From: Flavobacterium caeni
GTDB taxonomy: Bacteria; Bacteroidota; Bacteroidia; Flavobacteriales; Flavobacteriaceae
DNA: 47,687 nt
NCBI RefSeq assembly: GCF_900101895.1
Contig: NZ_FMVF01000018.1
Span: 1 to 47,687, forward strand
Direction: 5' to 3'
Part shown: positions 24,666 through 33,261 of the stretch, in pieces
How the letters are laid out: every line of letters begins with the position of its first letter
Numbering within the stretch: the stretch's first letter is position 1
Notes under the pieces: model-generated
Database searches by the model: none
The model's input: only the letters and a program-made list of their open reading frames with translations
What the model was told of the DNA's origin: nothing
Position numbers and translations under genes: made by a program

Positions 24666-26660
24666 TTAAAAACCTATCGAAAGATTTACAAAAAAACTCC
24701 TTCCCGGTCTTGGGAAATTATTCCAATCGGAATAGGTTGAATAATAAGTATCCAGTATGTTTTCGACACCGCATTTTGTATGTACTTTACTTTTATTGAG
24801 GTTGAATTTATAGCCCAAGTTCATATTGATAATCGCATAATCAGGTGTTTCATCTTCTCCGTAAATTGAACTGAAATGGGTTTGCTTTGCATTGCCTTGA
24901 AAAATTATCTCTGCAGAAAGTTTTTCTTTTGTATAAAGCAATGATGTTGCATACCGTAGCGGACTTATAAATGGCAAGTTTACATTTTCATGATCTTTCC
25001 CTTGGCTGTAAACGCATTGTATATTCCATTTTAATAGTTTTGAAAATTGATATTCAGACGTAAAACTGACATTAATAATGGTAGCATATTCTAGTGATGT
25101 GTATATTTTCACGCCTGTTGCGCCTATGGTCATTGGAACCAGACTCAAATCAGGCTTCCCGACAATATAATCTGCAATATGAAAGTAAGAAGCTGCAATT
25201 TTTAGATTCACTTTTTCTCTCTTGAACCCTAAATAAGCATTTCCTTCGATTGATTTTTCATTTTTCAAATCAGGATTGCCGATGTTATCGTAATTTTCAA
25301 AACTGTTGAACAAATAAAAGCCATAGGCTTCAGTAACCGATGGTGCTCTTTCGCCATAAGCGGCGCCAAATCCGTAGGAAACACTGTGCTTTGCATAATT
25401 GTAATTGGAAGAAATGCTTTTTAAGAAACGATTTTTTTGCGCCTTCATATTGGTATAGAAAATCTGCAAACTGTTCAATCCAAATTCGCTTTCAATTTTG
25501 TTAGTATGACTGCCCAAAGCAGCCGTAAACTTAAGGAATGAATGGCAATTCAAACTGTATTGATCTTCTATAAACGCACCATTGTAAAAAGTACTTACGT
25601 CTGGCCACGTCAGCATAAACATGAGTTTTTCATTAGGGTCTTCCGGATACATTGTCATCTCTGCCAATGATTTATTGTAGAATGAATTTAGGTTGACCAA
25701 AAAATGGTGGTTGCCTTTAATGGCTGTAATTTTTGAATAATAACCGTAGGTTTTACTCCAACCCGGCATATCCATGTGCACGGGAACAAATGGTCGTTTG
25801 GTGTCATCCATTTTGTGCATGATGGTGTTGAAATATGCTTTGGTTTCCCAATGGGTAATTATAGATTTTAGCGGAGCATATTCATACTTTAAGGAAGCAA
25901 TAATCGCTTCTGCTATCGAAACATCCATCGGTAAAGCCGGATAGCCTACATCGGTGGCTTTGTCGTAAATTAATGAACCCTCAACGAGTTTATTTTTTCC
26001 TAATTTAAAACCTGAAGTCGCTGAAAAGTTTCTTTTTTTGAATTGAGAAAACAACACTTCTTTGTTATTTCCGGCTTTATAATTTTCGGCATCGCGGTAC
26101 ATAAAATCGACATCAACATACACCAAACTATCGACATAATTAATCGCTGAGCCCATAATTTTTTGTTGGTTATTGGTTTCAAAACCAGTAGTGAAGTTAG
26201 TATTCCATTTTTGGGTTTTAAAATTAGTTCTGGTTCTTTTCAAATCGATAGAGCCACCAATAGTACTGCCATAACAAGCACCTTCTTGCCCCGAGCTAAT
26301 CGTGGCTTCAGATAAATTGGACACTTCAACATATGAGGTGATTGGATCCATTTTATCGGTACAAGCACCAAAAATTCGCATCCCATCAATGGTGATTAAC
26401 GTTCGTTCGGTGGGCATCGAATTGATTAGCGGTTCCCAAGCATATGCGCCTCGTTTGATCATGTCGATTTTTGTTGACTTTTGTAAATAGTCGTCAATAG
26501 ACGTTAGTATTTTAAATTGTTTGCTCGCGAGTTGTGCTTTGTTTCCAATAACAATAACCTCTTGCATTTGGATGGGTTGCAGGCTATCTTTTTTAGTTTC
26601 TTGGGCCAAAATAGCTGAAAACAAAAGCAGTGACAATAAGGTAAAGGTTGTTTTTTTCAT
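24666..26660 (-). CDS. TonB-dependent outer-membrane receptor, probable copper importer (OprC/NosA-like)
   Basis: The 664-residue protein starts at ATG 26658-26660 (MKKTTFTLLSLLLF, signal peptide ending near ILAQ). A TTG eight codons upstream would only spoil the signal peptide. It has a plug domain (about 35-150) and a beta-barrel ending in FFVNLSIGF with a terminal Phe. The plug contains RIFGACTDKMDP, a CxxxM motif of the type that binds copper in OprC, and a Met/His site VHMDMPGW occurs in the barrel. Copper import is inferred from these motifs and from the copper-requiring nosZ in the same island. It lies downstream of a Met/His-rich lipoprotein in the same direction. Confidence 0.85.
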   Translation of the reverse strand: MKKTTFTLLSLLLFSAILAQETKKDSLQPIQMQEVIVIGNKAQLASKQFKILTSIDDYLQKSTKIDMIKRGAYAWEPLINSMPTERTLITIDGMRIFGACTDKMDPITSYVEVSNLSEATISSGQEGACYGSTIGGSIDLKRTRTNFKTQKWNTNFTTGFETNNQQKIMGSAINYVDSLVYVDVDFMYRDAENYKAGNNKEVLFSQFKKRNFSATSGFKLGKNKLVEGSLIYDKATDVGYPALPMDVSIAEAIIASLKYEYAPLKSIITHWETKAYFNTIMHKMDDTKRPFVPVHMDMPGWSKTYGYYSKITAIKGNHHFLVNLNSFYNKSLAEMTMYPEDPNEKLMFMLTWPDVSTFYNGAFIEDQYSLNCHSFLKFTAALGSHTNKIESEFGLNSLQIFYTNMKAQKNRFLKSISSNYNYAKHSVSYGFGAAYGERAPSVTEAYGFYLFNSFENYDNIGNPDLKNEKSIEGNAYLGFKREKVNLKIAASYFHIADYIVGKPDLSLVPMTIGATGVKIYTSLEYATIINVSFTSEYQFSKLLKWNIQCVYSQGKDHENVNLPFISPLRYATSLLYTKEKLSAEIIFQGNAKQTHFSSIYGEDETPDYAIINMNLGYKFNLNKSKVHTKCGVENILDTYYSTYSDWNNFPRPGRSFFVNLSIGF

Positions 26661-26672
26661 GATTGAATCATT

Positions 26673-26710
26673 AAAAAAGGTCAAAAACCAAACTGAATTT
26701 GACCTTTTTT
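26673..26710. terminator. Bidirectional hairpin between lipoprotein and receptor genes
   Basis: AAAAAAGGTCAAA (26673-26685) is the exact complement of TTTGACCTTTTTT (26698-26710). On the minus strand it follows the lipoprotein stop and precedes the receptor start, so it may cause partial termination and reduce receptor expression relative to the lipoprotein. Confidence 0.7.
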
Positions 26711-26722
26711 ATATTACCCAAA

Positions 26723-27580
26723 TTAGAATTCTATTTCAAAAAAGATACTGCTTTCAGTAATGCCGTCTGCGATGGCTTCTCCTTTTACAACAGTTCCGTC
26801 CGGTTTAACCAATTGTAGGTTGATTTTCCAATAGCCTGTCATCGTCAAGGATAATTTGCCATTATACAAACCACCAACTGTAGCTTGTGTAGCGTTTACA
26901 TTATTTGGCGAACTGTGGTTTCCCATACTGGGCATTCTCGGGTCAATTTTTACAGTATAGCCATCAACTACCGAAAAGGTCATCATGTCAACCATTTTCC
27001 ATACGCCAACTACGATGTCATTCACCGCCACTTTAGGATGCTCGGGTGCTACATAAGCTACTAAATATTTTACCCCATCAGCGCCCATAAAGGTATTGAC
27101 TGTTCTTTGGCTTGAAGCAGGAACATCGACTACTGAAGTTGCGGTATACGAAACATCGTCAACGGTGTAATCAATTTCTATATCCCAATACTCGGTTTCA
27201 TTTTGTGCCATTTGAAACATGATGTAACCTTCATACAAGGTTCCGGTGGCTGTGACTTTTTTTACTTCTGAATACGGACAAGAATGCGTCATCATGGCCA
27301 TGTGCATTTTTGGCATCCATGAAACCGTAGCGTTTTTTAGGTATTGATTGGTTGTTTTGTCTTTTATTCGTAATTTAATTTCATTATACCCTTGTTGCGT
27401 TGCGCCAGTGTGCGAGAATAATTCGATGGTATGGGTGTCGTTACTAATTTCTTTGAATTTGGTTAAGCCTTCTAGTTCATTAGCTGTTGGATATACCACA
27501 TTATCATCATCATTAGAACATGAACTGAATGCTAAAGCCATAAATACAATGGCGAATATTTTGTTTAAATATGTTTTCAT
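26723..27580 (-). CDS. Met/His-rich lipoprotein, probable copper-binding (FixH/YtkA-like)
   Basis: The 285-residue protein has a lipoprotein signal (LAFSSCSNDDD). Two clusters stand out: WMPKMHMAMMTHSCP (about residues 88-102) and DPRMPSMGNHSSPNN (about 213-227), both of the kind that bind copper in periplasmic carriers. The beta-rich pattern with YEGYIMFQMAQ and GYWKINLQLV resembles two FixH/YtkA-like domains. It is probably a copper chaperone or sensor working with the TonB receptor downstream. A 162-bp gap separates it from the small Cys-rich gene upstream. Confidence 0.75.
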   Translation of the reverse strand: MKTYLNKIFAIVFMALAFSSCSNDDDNVVYPTANELEGLTKFKEISNDTHTIELFSHTGATQQGYNEIKLRIKDKTTNQYLKNATVSWMPKMHMAMMTHSCPYSEVKKVTATGTLYEGYIMFQMAQNETEYWDIEIDYTVDDVSYTATSVVDVPASSQRTVNTFMGADGVKYLVAYVAPEHPKVAVNDIVVGVWKMVDMMTFSVVDGYTVKIDPRMPSMGNHSSPNNVNATQATVGGLYNGKLSLTMTGYWKINLQLVKPDGTVVKGEAIADGITESSIFFEIEF

Positions 27581-27741
27581 TTTTATTGATTAAAGTTTTT
27601 AGAATAGGTGCCTGAAAAATTGCTTTTCAAAACGATTGGGATGTGGAAATCCCGTCAACTCCTTTTAAGAATTGAAAAATTGATTTAGAACTGAGAAAGA
27701 ATAGCTTACAACTTACAAGAAGTGTTCTTTGCCCAAATAGT

Positions 27742-28119
27742 TTAGGCTATTTTTGCAGGTGGATGAAAAACGGAGCAACTTACCGTGTGAAAGTATAAGT
27801 TGGCATAGTTGTCTCCAATAGTAGTTTTACTATGAAAAAAAAATTGTGTCGCAACTAATGTAATGAGGTCTTGAAAGAATAAAATCTCAACTTCTTGTCT
27901 CGAATTGTCTTTTTTGTTAGAATGAATTGGCTTTTCGCTTTCTGATGCTTTGGCCAATTCTTTGATCAAATGGCATTTCCCGTTGCACTCTAATTTAGGC
28001 TCAGCCTTGTTAACACATAACACTTTAGCGATATAATCATAGTTGGTCACGTATTCTATTACTGGAAAAACAGGCTTGAGAATTATGGCGAAAACCAGTA
28101 TGAGAATCACTTTTTTCAT
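27742..28119 (-). CDS. Small Cys/His membrane-anchored protein
   Basis: The 125-residue protein has an N-terminal hydrophobic helix (VILILVFAIILKPVFPVI) and the motif LCVNKAEPKLECNGKCHLIK (Cys35, Cys45, Cys49, His50), likely a metal site. It ends with a conserved-looking SVFHPPAKIA tail. Similar small proteins occur near metal-uptake receptors in Flavobacteria, but their role is not known to me. A palindromic operator lies 36 bp upstream, shared with the divergent regulator gene. With the lipoprotein and the receptor it forms a proposed copper module. Confidence 0.7.
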   Translation of the reverse strand: MKKVILILVFAIILKPVFPVIEYVTNYDYIAKVLCVNKAEPKLECNGKCHLIKELAKASESEKPIHSNKKDNSRQEVEILFFQDLITLVATQFFFHSKTTIGDNYANLYFHTVSCSVFHPPAKIA

Positions 28120-28154
28120 AAGACAAAGTTACAGTCGAAAACGGGGTTCGTTAT

Positions 28155-28168
28155 ATGATTCTGGTCAT
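28155..28168. promoter_or_regulatory. Fnr/NnrR-type operator 1
   Basis: ATGATTCTGGTCAT has TGA-N6-TCA symmetry like an Fnr box. It lies between the divergent small Cys-rich gene and the Crp/Fnr regulator gene, so it may serve both, including autoregulation. Confidence 0.65.
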
Positions 28169-28261
28169 AGTTTTAGTAACTTTAGAAAAATTAATTTTGT
28201 AACCATAAGTACCAATGTCTTTTAAACAAAGACTTTTCAGCTTAAAAACACTTCATTCACG

Positions 28262-28849
28262 ATGCAAATAGATTTAGATTTACTCTTTTCTTGGGGAGCC
28301 ATAGCTAAAGAATACAAGAAAAACGAAGTGATTTTTGTTGAAGATGAAGCGGCCAATTTCTATTATCAGATTATTGAAGGATGTGTGAGAATGTTCAATT
28401 CTAATGATGATGGAAAGGAATTTACACAAGGTTATTTTGCAATGGGCCAAAGTTTTGGAGAACCTCCTTTGTTTATAGACGAAAAATATCCATCAACAGC
28501 CGCGGCATTTCAGGATTCTAAAATCATCAAACTCTCTAAAGATAAATTTTTAAAAATCATTGATGAATATCCCGGTATCCAAAAACAATTTCTGCAGCTC
28601 ATGGCCAAGAGAATCCATAGTAAAGCAAAAACGTCTAAAGACATCATCAACCAAAAACCCGAATTTAGAATCTTAGCATTTTTGAATGCGCACAAAAAAG
28701 GTTCTGGTAATTGCAAAGAGGTGGTTCCGTTTACGCGGCAGGAAATTGCCAATTTTACCGGCTTGAGAGTCGAAACCGTTATCAGGGCATTTGCAAAAAT
28801 GAAAGCAACAAACAAAATCGAAATTAACAATCATAAAATATATTTCTGA
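28262..28849 (+). CDS. Crp/Fnr-family transcriptional regulator
   Basis: The 195-residue protein has a cyclic-nucleotide-binding-type beta-barrel (about 20-115: IIEGCVRMFNSND, FAMGQSFGEPPLF) and a C-terminal HTH with FTRQEIANFTGLRVETVIRA. No N-terminal Cys cluster is present, so it is not an oxygen-sensing [4Fe-4S] Fnr. By context a haem/NO-sensing NnrR/Dnr-like regulator is likely. It sits at the head of the norCB side of the island, next to one of five palindromic sites, and is the best candidate for binding them all. Its stop overlaps the next start (TGATG). Confidence 0.9.
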   Translation: MQIDLDLLFSWGAIAKEYKKNEVIFVEDEAANFYYQIIEGCVRMFNSNDDGKEFTQGYFAMGQSFGEPPLFIDEKYPSTAAAFQDSKIIKLSKDKFLKIIDEYPGIQKQFLQLMAKRIHSKAKTSKDIINQKPEFRILAFLNAHKKGSGNCKEVVPFTRQEIANFTGLRVETVIRAFAKMKATNKIEINNHKIYF

Positions 28850-30090
28850 TGCCTTTGAAAAGTAAGTTTTGGTTGCAATTTTCTTTAATAAATTTACTGA
28901 TAGTTGCTTTGTTAGGACTTTTAATGCGCTACAAAATTGGTTTCGAGTTTCCTTTCTTAGATCAAAAACACCTGCAACATTCGCATTCACATTTTGCTTT
29001 TACCGGTTGGATTAGTCATACTTTAATGGTTTTGATGATTTTGTTTTTAGAAAATAAAACAACGCGAACTGCCAATACAACTTCTAATAAATACAAGAAA
29101 ATACTAACCGCCAATTTGGTCTGCGCATACGGTATGTTGGTGTTCTTTATCATACAGGGTTACGGGTTATTTTCAATAATTTTTGCTACAGCCTCAATAT
29201 TTGTAGCTTGTGTCTTCGCCTATTTTTATTTCCAGGATTTGAAACGAATTGCGAAGGATGACTTATCTATAAATTGGTTTAAAGCCGCTTTGTTTTTCAA
29301 TGTTTTTTCTTCGCTGGGCACTTTTGCTTTGGCTTATATGATGGTGACTAAAAACATCCATCAAAACGAATATTTAGCATCTATTTATTACTACTTGCAT
29401 TTTCAATATAATGGCTGGTTTTTCTTTGCTTGCATGGGATTGTTGTTTTCAATGCTGAATATCAAATCGAGTGAGAACCTATTTTATGGGCGGGTTTTTA
29501 AGTTGTTTTTTATGGCTTGTATTCCCGCGTATTTCCTATCGACGCTTTGGTGGGACTTGCCTGTTTTTATATATGTATTGAGTGTCATTGCCGCTGTTAT
29601 TCAAGTGTATGCTTGGTTTAGGTTCTTACTAATCATCGTTAAAACCAATTGGGAGTTCCTGGGAAATTTACCGTACTTTTTAAAATATATTTTACTTTTT
29701 GTTGGATTTGCCTTGAGCGTTAAATTCTTACTTCAACTAGGCTCTACGGTTCCGGCTTTAAGTCAGTTGGCTTTCGGATTCAGGCCTATTGTCATTGCTT
29801 ATTTACACTTGGTTTTATTGGCTGTTATTTCTTTGTTTTTGCTGTTTTATATTTATGCGAATCGCTTGATTCATTACAATAAACAAATAAAAACGGGTAT
29901 CATCATTTTCTCGGTTGGTGTTTTATTGAATGAAGTTATTTTAGCCGTTCAAGGCATCGCATCGTTTAGTTACACCGTGATTCCGTTGGTAAATGAAATG
30001 CTTTTTGGCGCAGCCTTTGTTTTGGTTTCAGGAATTGGAATCATGGCTATTTATGCTATTAAAAAAGTTAAAAAACAGCCACTTTTATGA
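28849..30090 (+). CDS. Polytopic membrane protein with HSHSH motif (haem-copper-oxidase-like, tentative)
   Basis: The 413-residue protein has about eleven or twelve hydrophobic helices. Near residues 41-57 it reads KHLQHSHSHFAFTGWISH, which resembles the AHGHxAFxG helix of NO reductases and haem-copper oxidases. A later helix begins YLHFQYNGWFFFACMG. The remaining haem and copper ligands of NorB are not obvious. It is translationally coupled to the Crp/Fnr gene and lies before norCB. It may be an NO-related membrane protein or a cofactor or assembly factor. I could not assign a family. Confidence 0.6.
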   Translation: MPLKSKFWLQFSLINLLIVALLGLLMRYKIGFEFPFLDQKHLQHSHSHFAFTGWISHTLMVLMILFLENKTTRTANTTSNKYKKILTANLVCAYGMLVFFIIQGYGLFSIIFATASIFVACVFAYFYFQDLKRIAKDDLSINWFKAALFFNVFSSLGTFALAYMMVTKNIHQNEYLASIYYYLHFQYNGWFFFACMGLLFSMLNIKSSENLFYGRVFKLFFMACIPAYFLSTLWWDLPVFIYVLSVIAAVIQVYAWFRFLLIIVKTNWEFLGNLPYFLKYILLFVGFALSVKFLLQLGSTVPALSQLAFGFRPIVIAYLHLVLLAVISLFLLFYIYANRLIHYNKQIKTGIIIFSVGVLLNEVILAVQGIASFSYTVIPLVNEMLFGAAFVLVSGIGIMAIYAIKKVKKQPLL

Positions 30091-30100
30091 TTGCATTCAT
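30087..30100. promoter_or_regulatory. Fnr/NnrR-type operator 2
   Basis: ATGATTGCATTCAT (TGA-N6-TCA) overlaps the stop codon of the HSHSH gene and lies 65 bp before the FAS1 lipoprotein start, a normal distance for an activator site. Confidence 0.65.
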
Positions 30101-30165
30101 AAAAGGTCTGTTTCATAATCAGGTACTTTGTAGGTATAATTTGAAAGTATATAAAAGTATTTATT

Positions 30166-30720
30166 ATGAAAAAATCAATTCAAACATTGTTATTGGCAAG
30201 CTTATTCATTGCCATGAGTTGCAAGCAAACCAATCAAGCCGCAACCGAATCGACCGCTGAAACTACAGCCGCAACCACTGGCGGACAAGAAAATGTAGTC
30301 GACGAAAGTTCTGTTCCCAACATTGTGCAAACCGCCGTAGGAAGTAAAGACCACACCACATTGGTAACCGCTGTAAAAGCTGCGGGATTGGTAACCTCAT
30401 TAAGCAATGCTGGCCCATTTACTGTTTTCGCGCCCACCAATGCCGCCTTCGACAAATTGCCCGCCGGTACCGTAGAAGGTTTATTAAAACCAGAGAAAAA
30501 AGGCGATTTGGAAAACATTTTAGGCTATCACACTTATGTAGGTACCCTGAAAACAGAATACATGCAAGATGGACAAGAGTTTGATATGGTTTTTGGAGGC
30601 AAAGTAAAAATCACCAAAAAAGAAGATAAGACCTATGTAAATGGCTCAGAAATAGTAGCATCTATACCTACAGGAAATGGGATTATTCACGTCATTGGCG
30701 ATGTGCTACTACCTAAATAA
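30166..30720 (+). CDS. Fasciclin (FAS1) domain lipoprotein
   Basis: The 184-residue protein has a lipoprotein signal (LFIAMSCKQTN), a Thr/Ala-rich linker and one FAS1 domain: TTLVTAVKAAGLVTSLS, GPFTVFAPTNAAFDKLP, ILGYHTYVGTL and GIIHVIGDVLLPK. FAS1 domains usually mediate adhesion, and their bacterial roles are poorly known. Its presence between the NO regulator and norCB, behind its own Fnr-type site, suggests it is part of the response. A strong terminator follows. Codon choice is slightly more GC-rich than its neighbours. Confidence 0.9.
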   Translation: MKKSIQTLLLASLFIAMSCKQTNQAATESTAETTAATTGGQENVVDESSVPNIVQTAVGSKDHTTLVTAVKAAGLVTSLSNAGPFTVFAPTNAAFDKLPAGTVEGLLKPEKKGDLENILGYHTYVGTLKTEYMQDGQEFDMVFGGKVKITKKEDKTYVNGSEIVASIPTGNGIIHVIGDVLLPK

Positions 30721-30766
30721 AGTTACTTATTAATTCAAATGTTGCCTTCCTATTTTTAAAGTTGAA

Positions 30767-30797
30767 AAGCGTGAATTGTCGTAATTCACGCTTTTTT
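30767..30797 (+). terminator. Terminator of the FAS1 gene
   Basis: GCGTGAATT, loop GTCGT and AATTCACGC form a perfect 9-bp stem followed by six Ts. Confidence 0.9.
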
Positions 30798-30800
30798 GTT

Positions 30801-30814
30801 ATGATTAAAATCAT
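30801..30814. promoter_or_regulatory. Fnr/NnrR-type operator 3 (norCB)
   Basis: ATGATTAAAATCAT is an almost perfect TGA-N6-TCA palindrome. It lies 53 bp before the norC start, directly after the FAS1 terminator. Confidence 0.75.
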
Positions 30815-30867
30815 AGAAACAACACCAACTTTTTCTTCTATTTGTTTATTGATATTTTCAAATTACT

Positions 30868-31284
30868 ATGAAACCATTCATAAAGCATCTGTTCATTGTA
30901 TCGCTATTTCTTGTCTTTTTCTCAGTTTACAATTATACTATTTACACTTCAAAATCGGATTACGGCAACATTCATTTGTCTAAAAAAGCGATTCAAGGAG
31001 AAAATCTTTGGTTGAAAAACAATTGCAATTCGTGCCATCAACTCTACGGTCTAGGCGGTTATCTTGGGCCCGATTTGACGAATGTCTATGCCAATCGAAA
31101 CGAAGATTATTTAAAAGCCATGCTTAACAGTGGTGTTAAAGCCATGCCGAAGTTTAATTTCAACAGTAAAGAAAAAGAAGCACTTGTTCAGTTTTTTAAA
31201 GAAGTCAATCAAACGGGTTTTTATCCCAATACTGAAGCCGAATTAGAAACAGATGGTTGGGTTTCAATCAAAAGAAAAAAGTAG
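30868..31284 (+). CDS. norC: Nitric oxide reductase cytochrome c subunit
   Basis: NorC passes electrons to NorB, which reduces 2 NO to N2O. The 138-residue protein has an N-terminal membrane anchor (LFIVSLFLVFFSVY), the haem c site CNSCH at about 52-56, the NorC-like LYGLGGYLGPDLTNV after it, and the axial Met in VKAMPKF. Length fits. norB follows 3 bp downstream, so the pair is one transcription unit behind operator 3. Confidence 0.93.
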   Translation: MKPFIKHLFIVSLFLVFFSVYNYTIYTSKSDYGNIHLSKKAIQGENLWLKNNCNSCHQLYGLGGYLGPDLTNVYANRNEDYLKAMLNSGVKAMPKFNFNSKEKEALVQFFKEVNQTGFYPNTEAELETDGWVSIKRKK

Positions 31285-31287
31285 GTC

Positions 31288-32610
31288 ATGAAAGCAAATA
31301 ATTATCCTTTTTATTTTATTGCACTGGGTTTAATTTCACTACTGTTTGGATTGCTCTGCGGATTACTTGCCGGTTTTCAATATGTCATTCCTGATTTCAT
31401 AAAAGAGACTTTGCCGTTCCATGTAATCCGACCGTTACATACTTTTTTTGTGATTTCCTGGATTTTACTCAGTGCCATTGGCGGTATTTATTTTTATATT
31501 AAAAATGCAAATCAAAGCCTCATCAAATGGCATTTTTGGCTGTTTGTTTTCACTGGATTTGGTATTGTTATTTCGTATTTATCGAAAAATTTTGCAGGAA
31601 AAGAATACTTAGAGTTTCCGAGTTATTTTTATTTCCCGATTGTCTTGGGTTGGATTTTATTCGGAATTCATTATTGCAAAACGATGCTGCCGAGCTTTAA
31701 AAACTGGCCTGTTTATTATTGGATGTGGGCCACCGGAATTGTTTTTATGATCTATCATTTTACCGAAGCGCATTTGTGGATGTTGCCTTATTTCAGAGAA
31801 AACTTTATTCAAAATATTGCATTGCAATGGAAATCGGGTGGTTCTTATGTAGGCTCGTGGAATATGCTGGTGTATGGAACAGCTCTTTTTATAATGTCGA
31901 AAATTAGTGGCGATGAAAGTTATGCGGTTTCAAAAAAAGCATTCTTCTTTTATTTTCTGGGTTTAACCAATTTAATGTTTGGCTGGGCGCACCACATTTA
32001 CATTGTTCCGACAGCACCTTGGATTCGCTATTTCGCTTACGGAATCAGCATGACCGAATGGATTATTCTGGTCTCCATCATTTACGATTGGAAAAAAAGC
32101 CTTTCCACAGCAAAGAAAACCGAATTCTCTTTAGCCTATAAATTGATGATGATGGCTGATTTTTGGGTTTTCTTGAATATCGTTTTAGCCTTGCTGCTGT
32201 CTATTCCTGCGATTAATTTGTTTACACACGGAACGCACATTACCGTGGCGCATTCGATGGGAACCACTATTGGCATCAACACTTTGATTCTTTTATCGTC
32301 GATTGCTTATATTATAGAAATCACGAATCCATTGGGTATGCGCTCACAAAAGAACATTCAAATCGGAATCAAAATTTTCCATAGCTCGTTTATACTATTT
32401 TGGATCACATTGCTCCTTATGGGTGCCAAAAAAGGATACTGGACTTTTTTTAATCCCACGTTTTCATTTGGTAAATTTCAAGATTCTCTGCATTTGATTT
32501 ATACCCTATTCACCCTATTTGGCATTGGAATTTTAATTGGGTTGTATATGATTGTTTTTGAGTTTTTGAAAAAACTAAGATCCGTTTCTAAAAACAATAT
32601 TGAAATGTAA
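31288..32610 (+). CDS. norB: Nitric oxide reductase catalytic subunit (variant NorB)
   Basis: The 440-residue membrane protein has about twelve helices and the haem and metal ligands of NO reductases: HVIRPLHTFF (low-spin haem b His), HFTEAHLW, WAHHIY (His pair of the non-haem site) and HGTHITVAHSMG (axial His for the haems). In classical cNOR the first ligand motif is HLWVEG, whose Glu binds FeB. Here it reads HLWMLP, so that Glu is absent. The protein may belong to a divergent NOR class. norQ/norD assembly genes are not seen. Its 3' end overlaps the convergent nrdG gene by 36 bp. Confidence 0.88.
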   Translation: MKANNYPFYFIALGLISLLFGLLCGLLAGFQYVIPDFIKETLPFHVIRPLHTFFVISWILLSAIGGIYFYIKNANQSLIKWHFWLFVFTGFGIVISYLSKNFAGKEYLEFPSYFYFPIVLGWILFGIHYCKTMLPSFKNWPVYYWMWATGIVFMIYHFTEAHLWMLPYFRENFIQNIALQWKSGGSYVGSWNMLVYGTALFIMSKISGDESYAVSKKAFFFYFLGLTNLMFGWAHHIYIVPTAPWIRYFAYGISMTEWIILVSIIYDWKKSLSTAKKTEFSLAYKLMMMADFWVFLNIVLALLLSIPAINLFTHGTHITVAHSMGTTIGINTLILLSSIAYIIEITNPLGMRSQKNIQIGIKIFHSSFILFWITLLLMGAKKGYWTFFNPTFSFGKFQDSLHLIYTLFTLFGIGILIGLYMIVFEFLKKLRSVSKNNIEM

Positions 32611-33261
32611 TGCTGATGCCAGTGTTTTTTCTTTTATTCTTGCAGAAGCAGGCAAAGCTGCAAGCGTGGCAACATGGTTTCTGAAAGATTGAATGTAATA
32701 ATTTCCTGTATATTTTTTTGAGTCAAGATAACCAACCATTTGATTCATTTCTTCATCTGAAATTAACTCCGAATGATGCGTGGTTCTCACTTCAAATTGG
32801 ATGTCGCTTTGTAAAAGAATATCGAGTGATTGCTCAAATTCTAAAAACAAATCCGATTGTGTGATTTGGTGAAATTTACCAGGAATCGCCTTAAAATCTA
32901 AAGCCACATAATCGACTAAATTTTCGGCTATTAATTGTTTTAGAACATCAGGTTTAGAGCCATTGGTGTCGATCTTTATTAAGAATCCCAGTTTTTTAAT
33001 TTCACTTATTTGCGCCATACTGTTCTTATGCAGCAAGCATTCGCCACCGCTGAAAACAACAGCATCAAGCAAGCCTTGTCGGGTTTTTAAAAAGGAAATG
33101 GCTTCAGGAAAAGTAATCTTGCCTTTTCCTAAAACAATTTCCGGATTATAACAGTAAGAACAGCGCATATTACAGCCTGCATACCAAAATATGCAAGCTG
33201 AATGATTGGGGTAATCGAGTAAAGTAAAGGGCGTAATATTATAAATCGGCTTGGCTAACAC
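32575..33261 (-). CDS. nrdG: Anaerobic ribonucleotide reductase-activating protein
   Basis: NrdG is the radical-SAM activase that makes the glycyl radical on NrdD. The 228-residue protein carries CNMRCSYC (the CxxxCxxC [4Fe-4S] motif) at about 30-37, then a SAM-binding GG (VVFSGGECLL). The start is GTG at 33259-33261, overlapping the end of the small glycyl-radical ORF by 7 bp, so the two are translationally coupled. It closes the ric-nrdD-nrdG operon. Confidence 0.92.
   Translation of the reverse strand: MLAKPIYNITPFTLLDYPNHSACIFWYAGCNMRCSYCYNPEIVLGKGKITFPEAISFLKTRQGLLDAVVFSGGECLLHKNSMAQISEIKKLGFLIKIDTNGSKPDVLKQLIAENLVDYVALDFKAIPGKFHQITQSDLFLEFEQSLDILLQSDIQFEVRTTHHSELISDEEMNQMVGYLDSKKYTGNYYIQSFRNHVATLAALPASARIKEKTLASALHFNIVFRNGS

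Noticed and set aside
26659..26671. ATGATTGAATCAT at the receptor start, similar to the five operators
   Set aside because: The spacing is N5 instead of N6 and it overlaps the start codon, so it does not fit the Fnr-type geometry.
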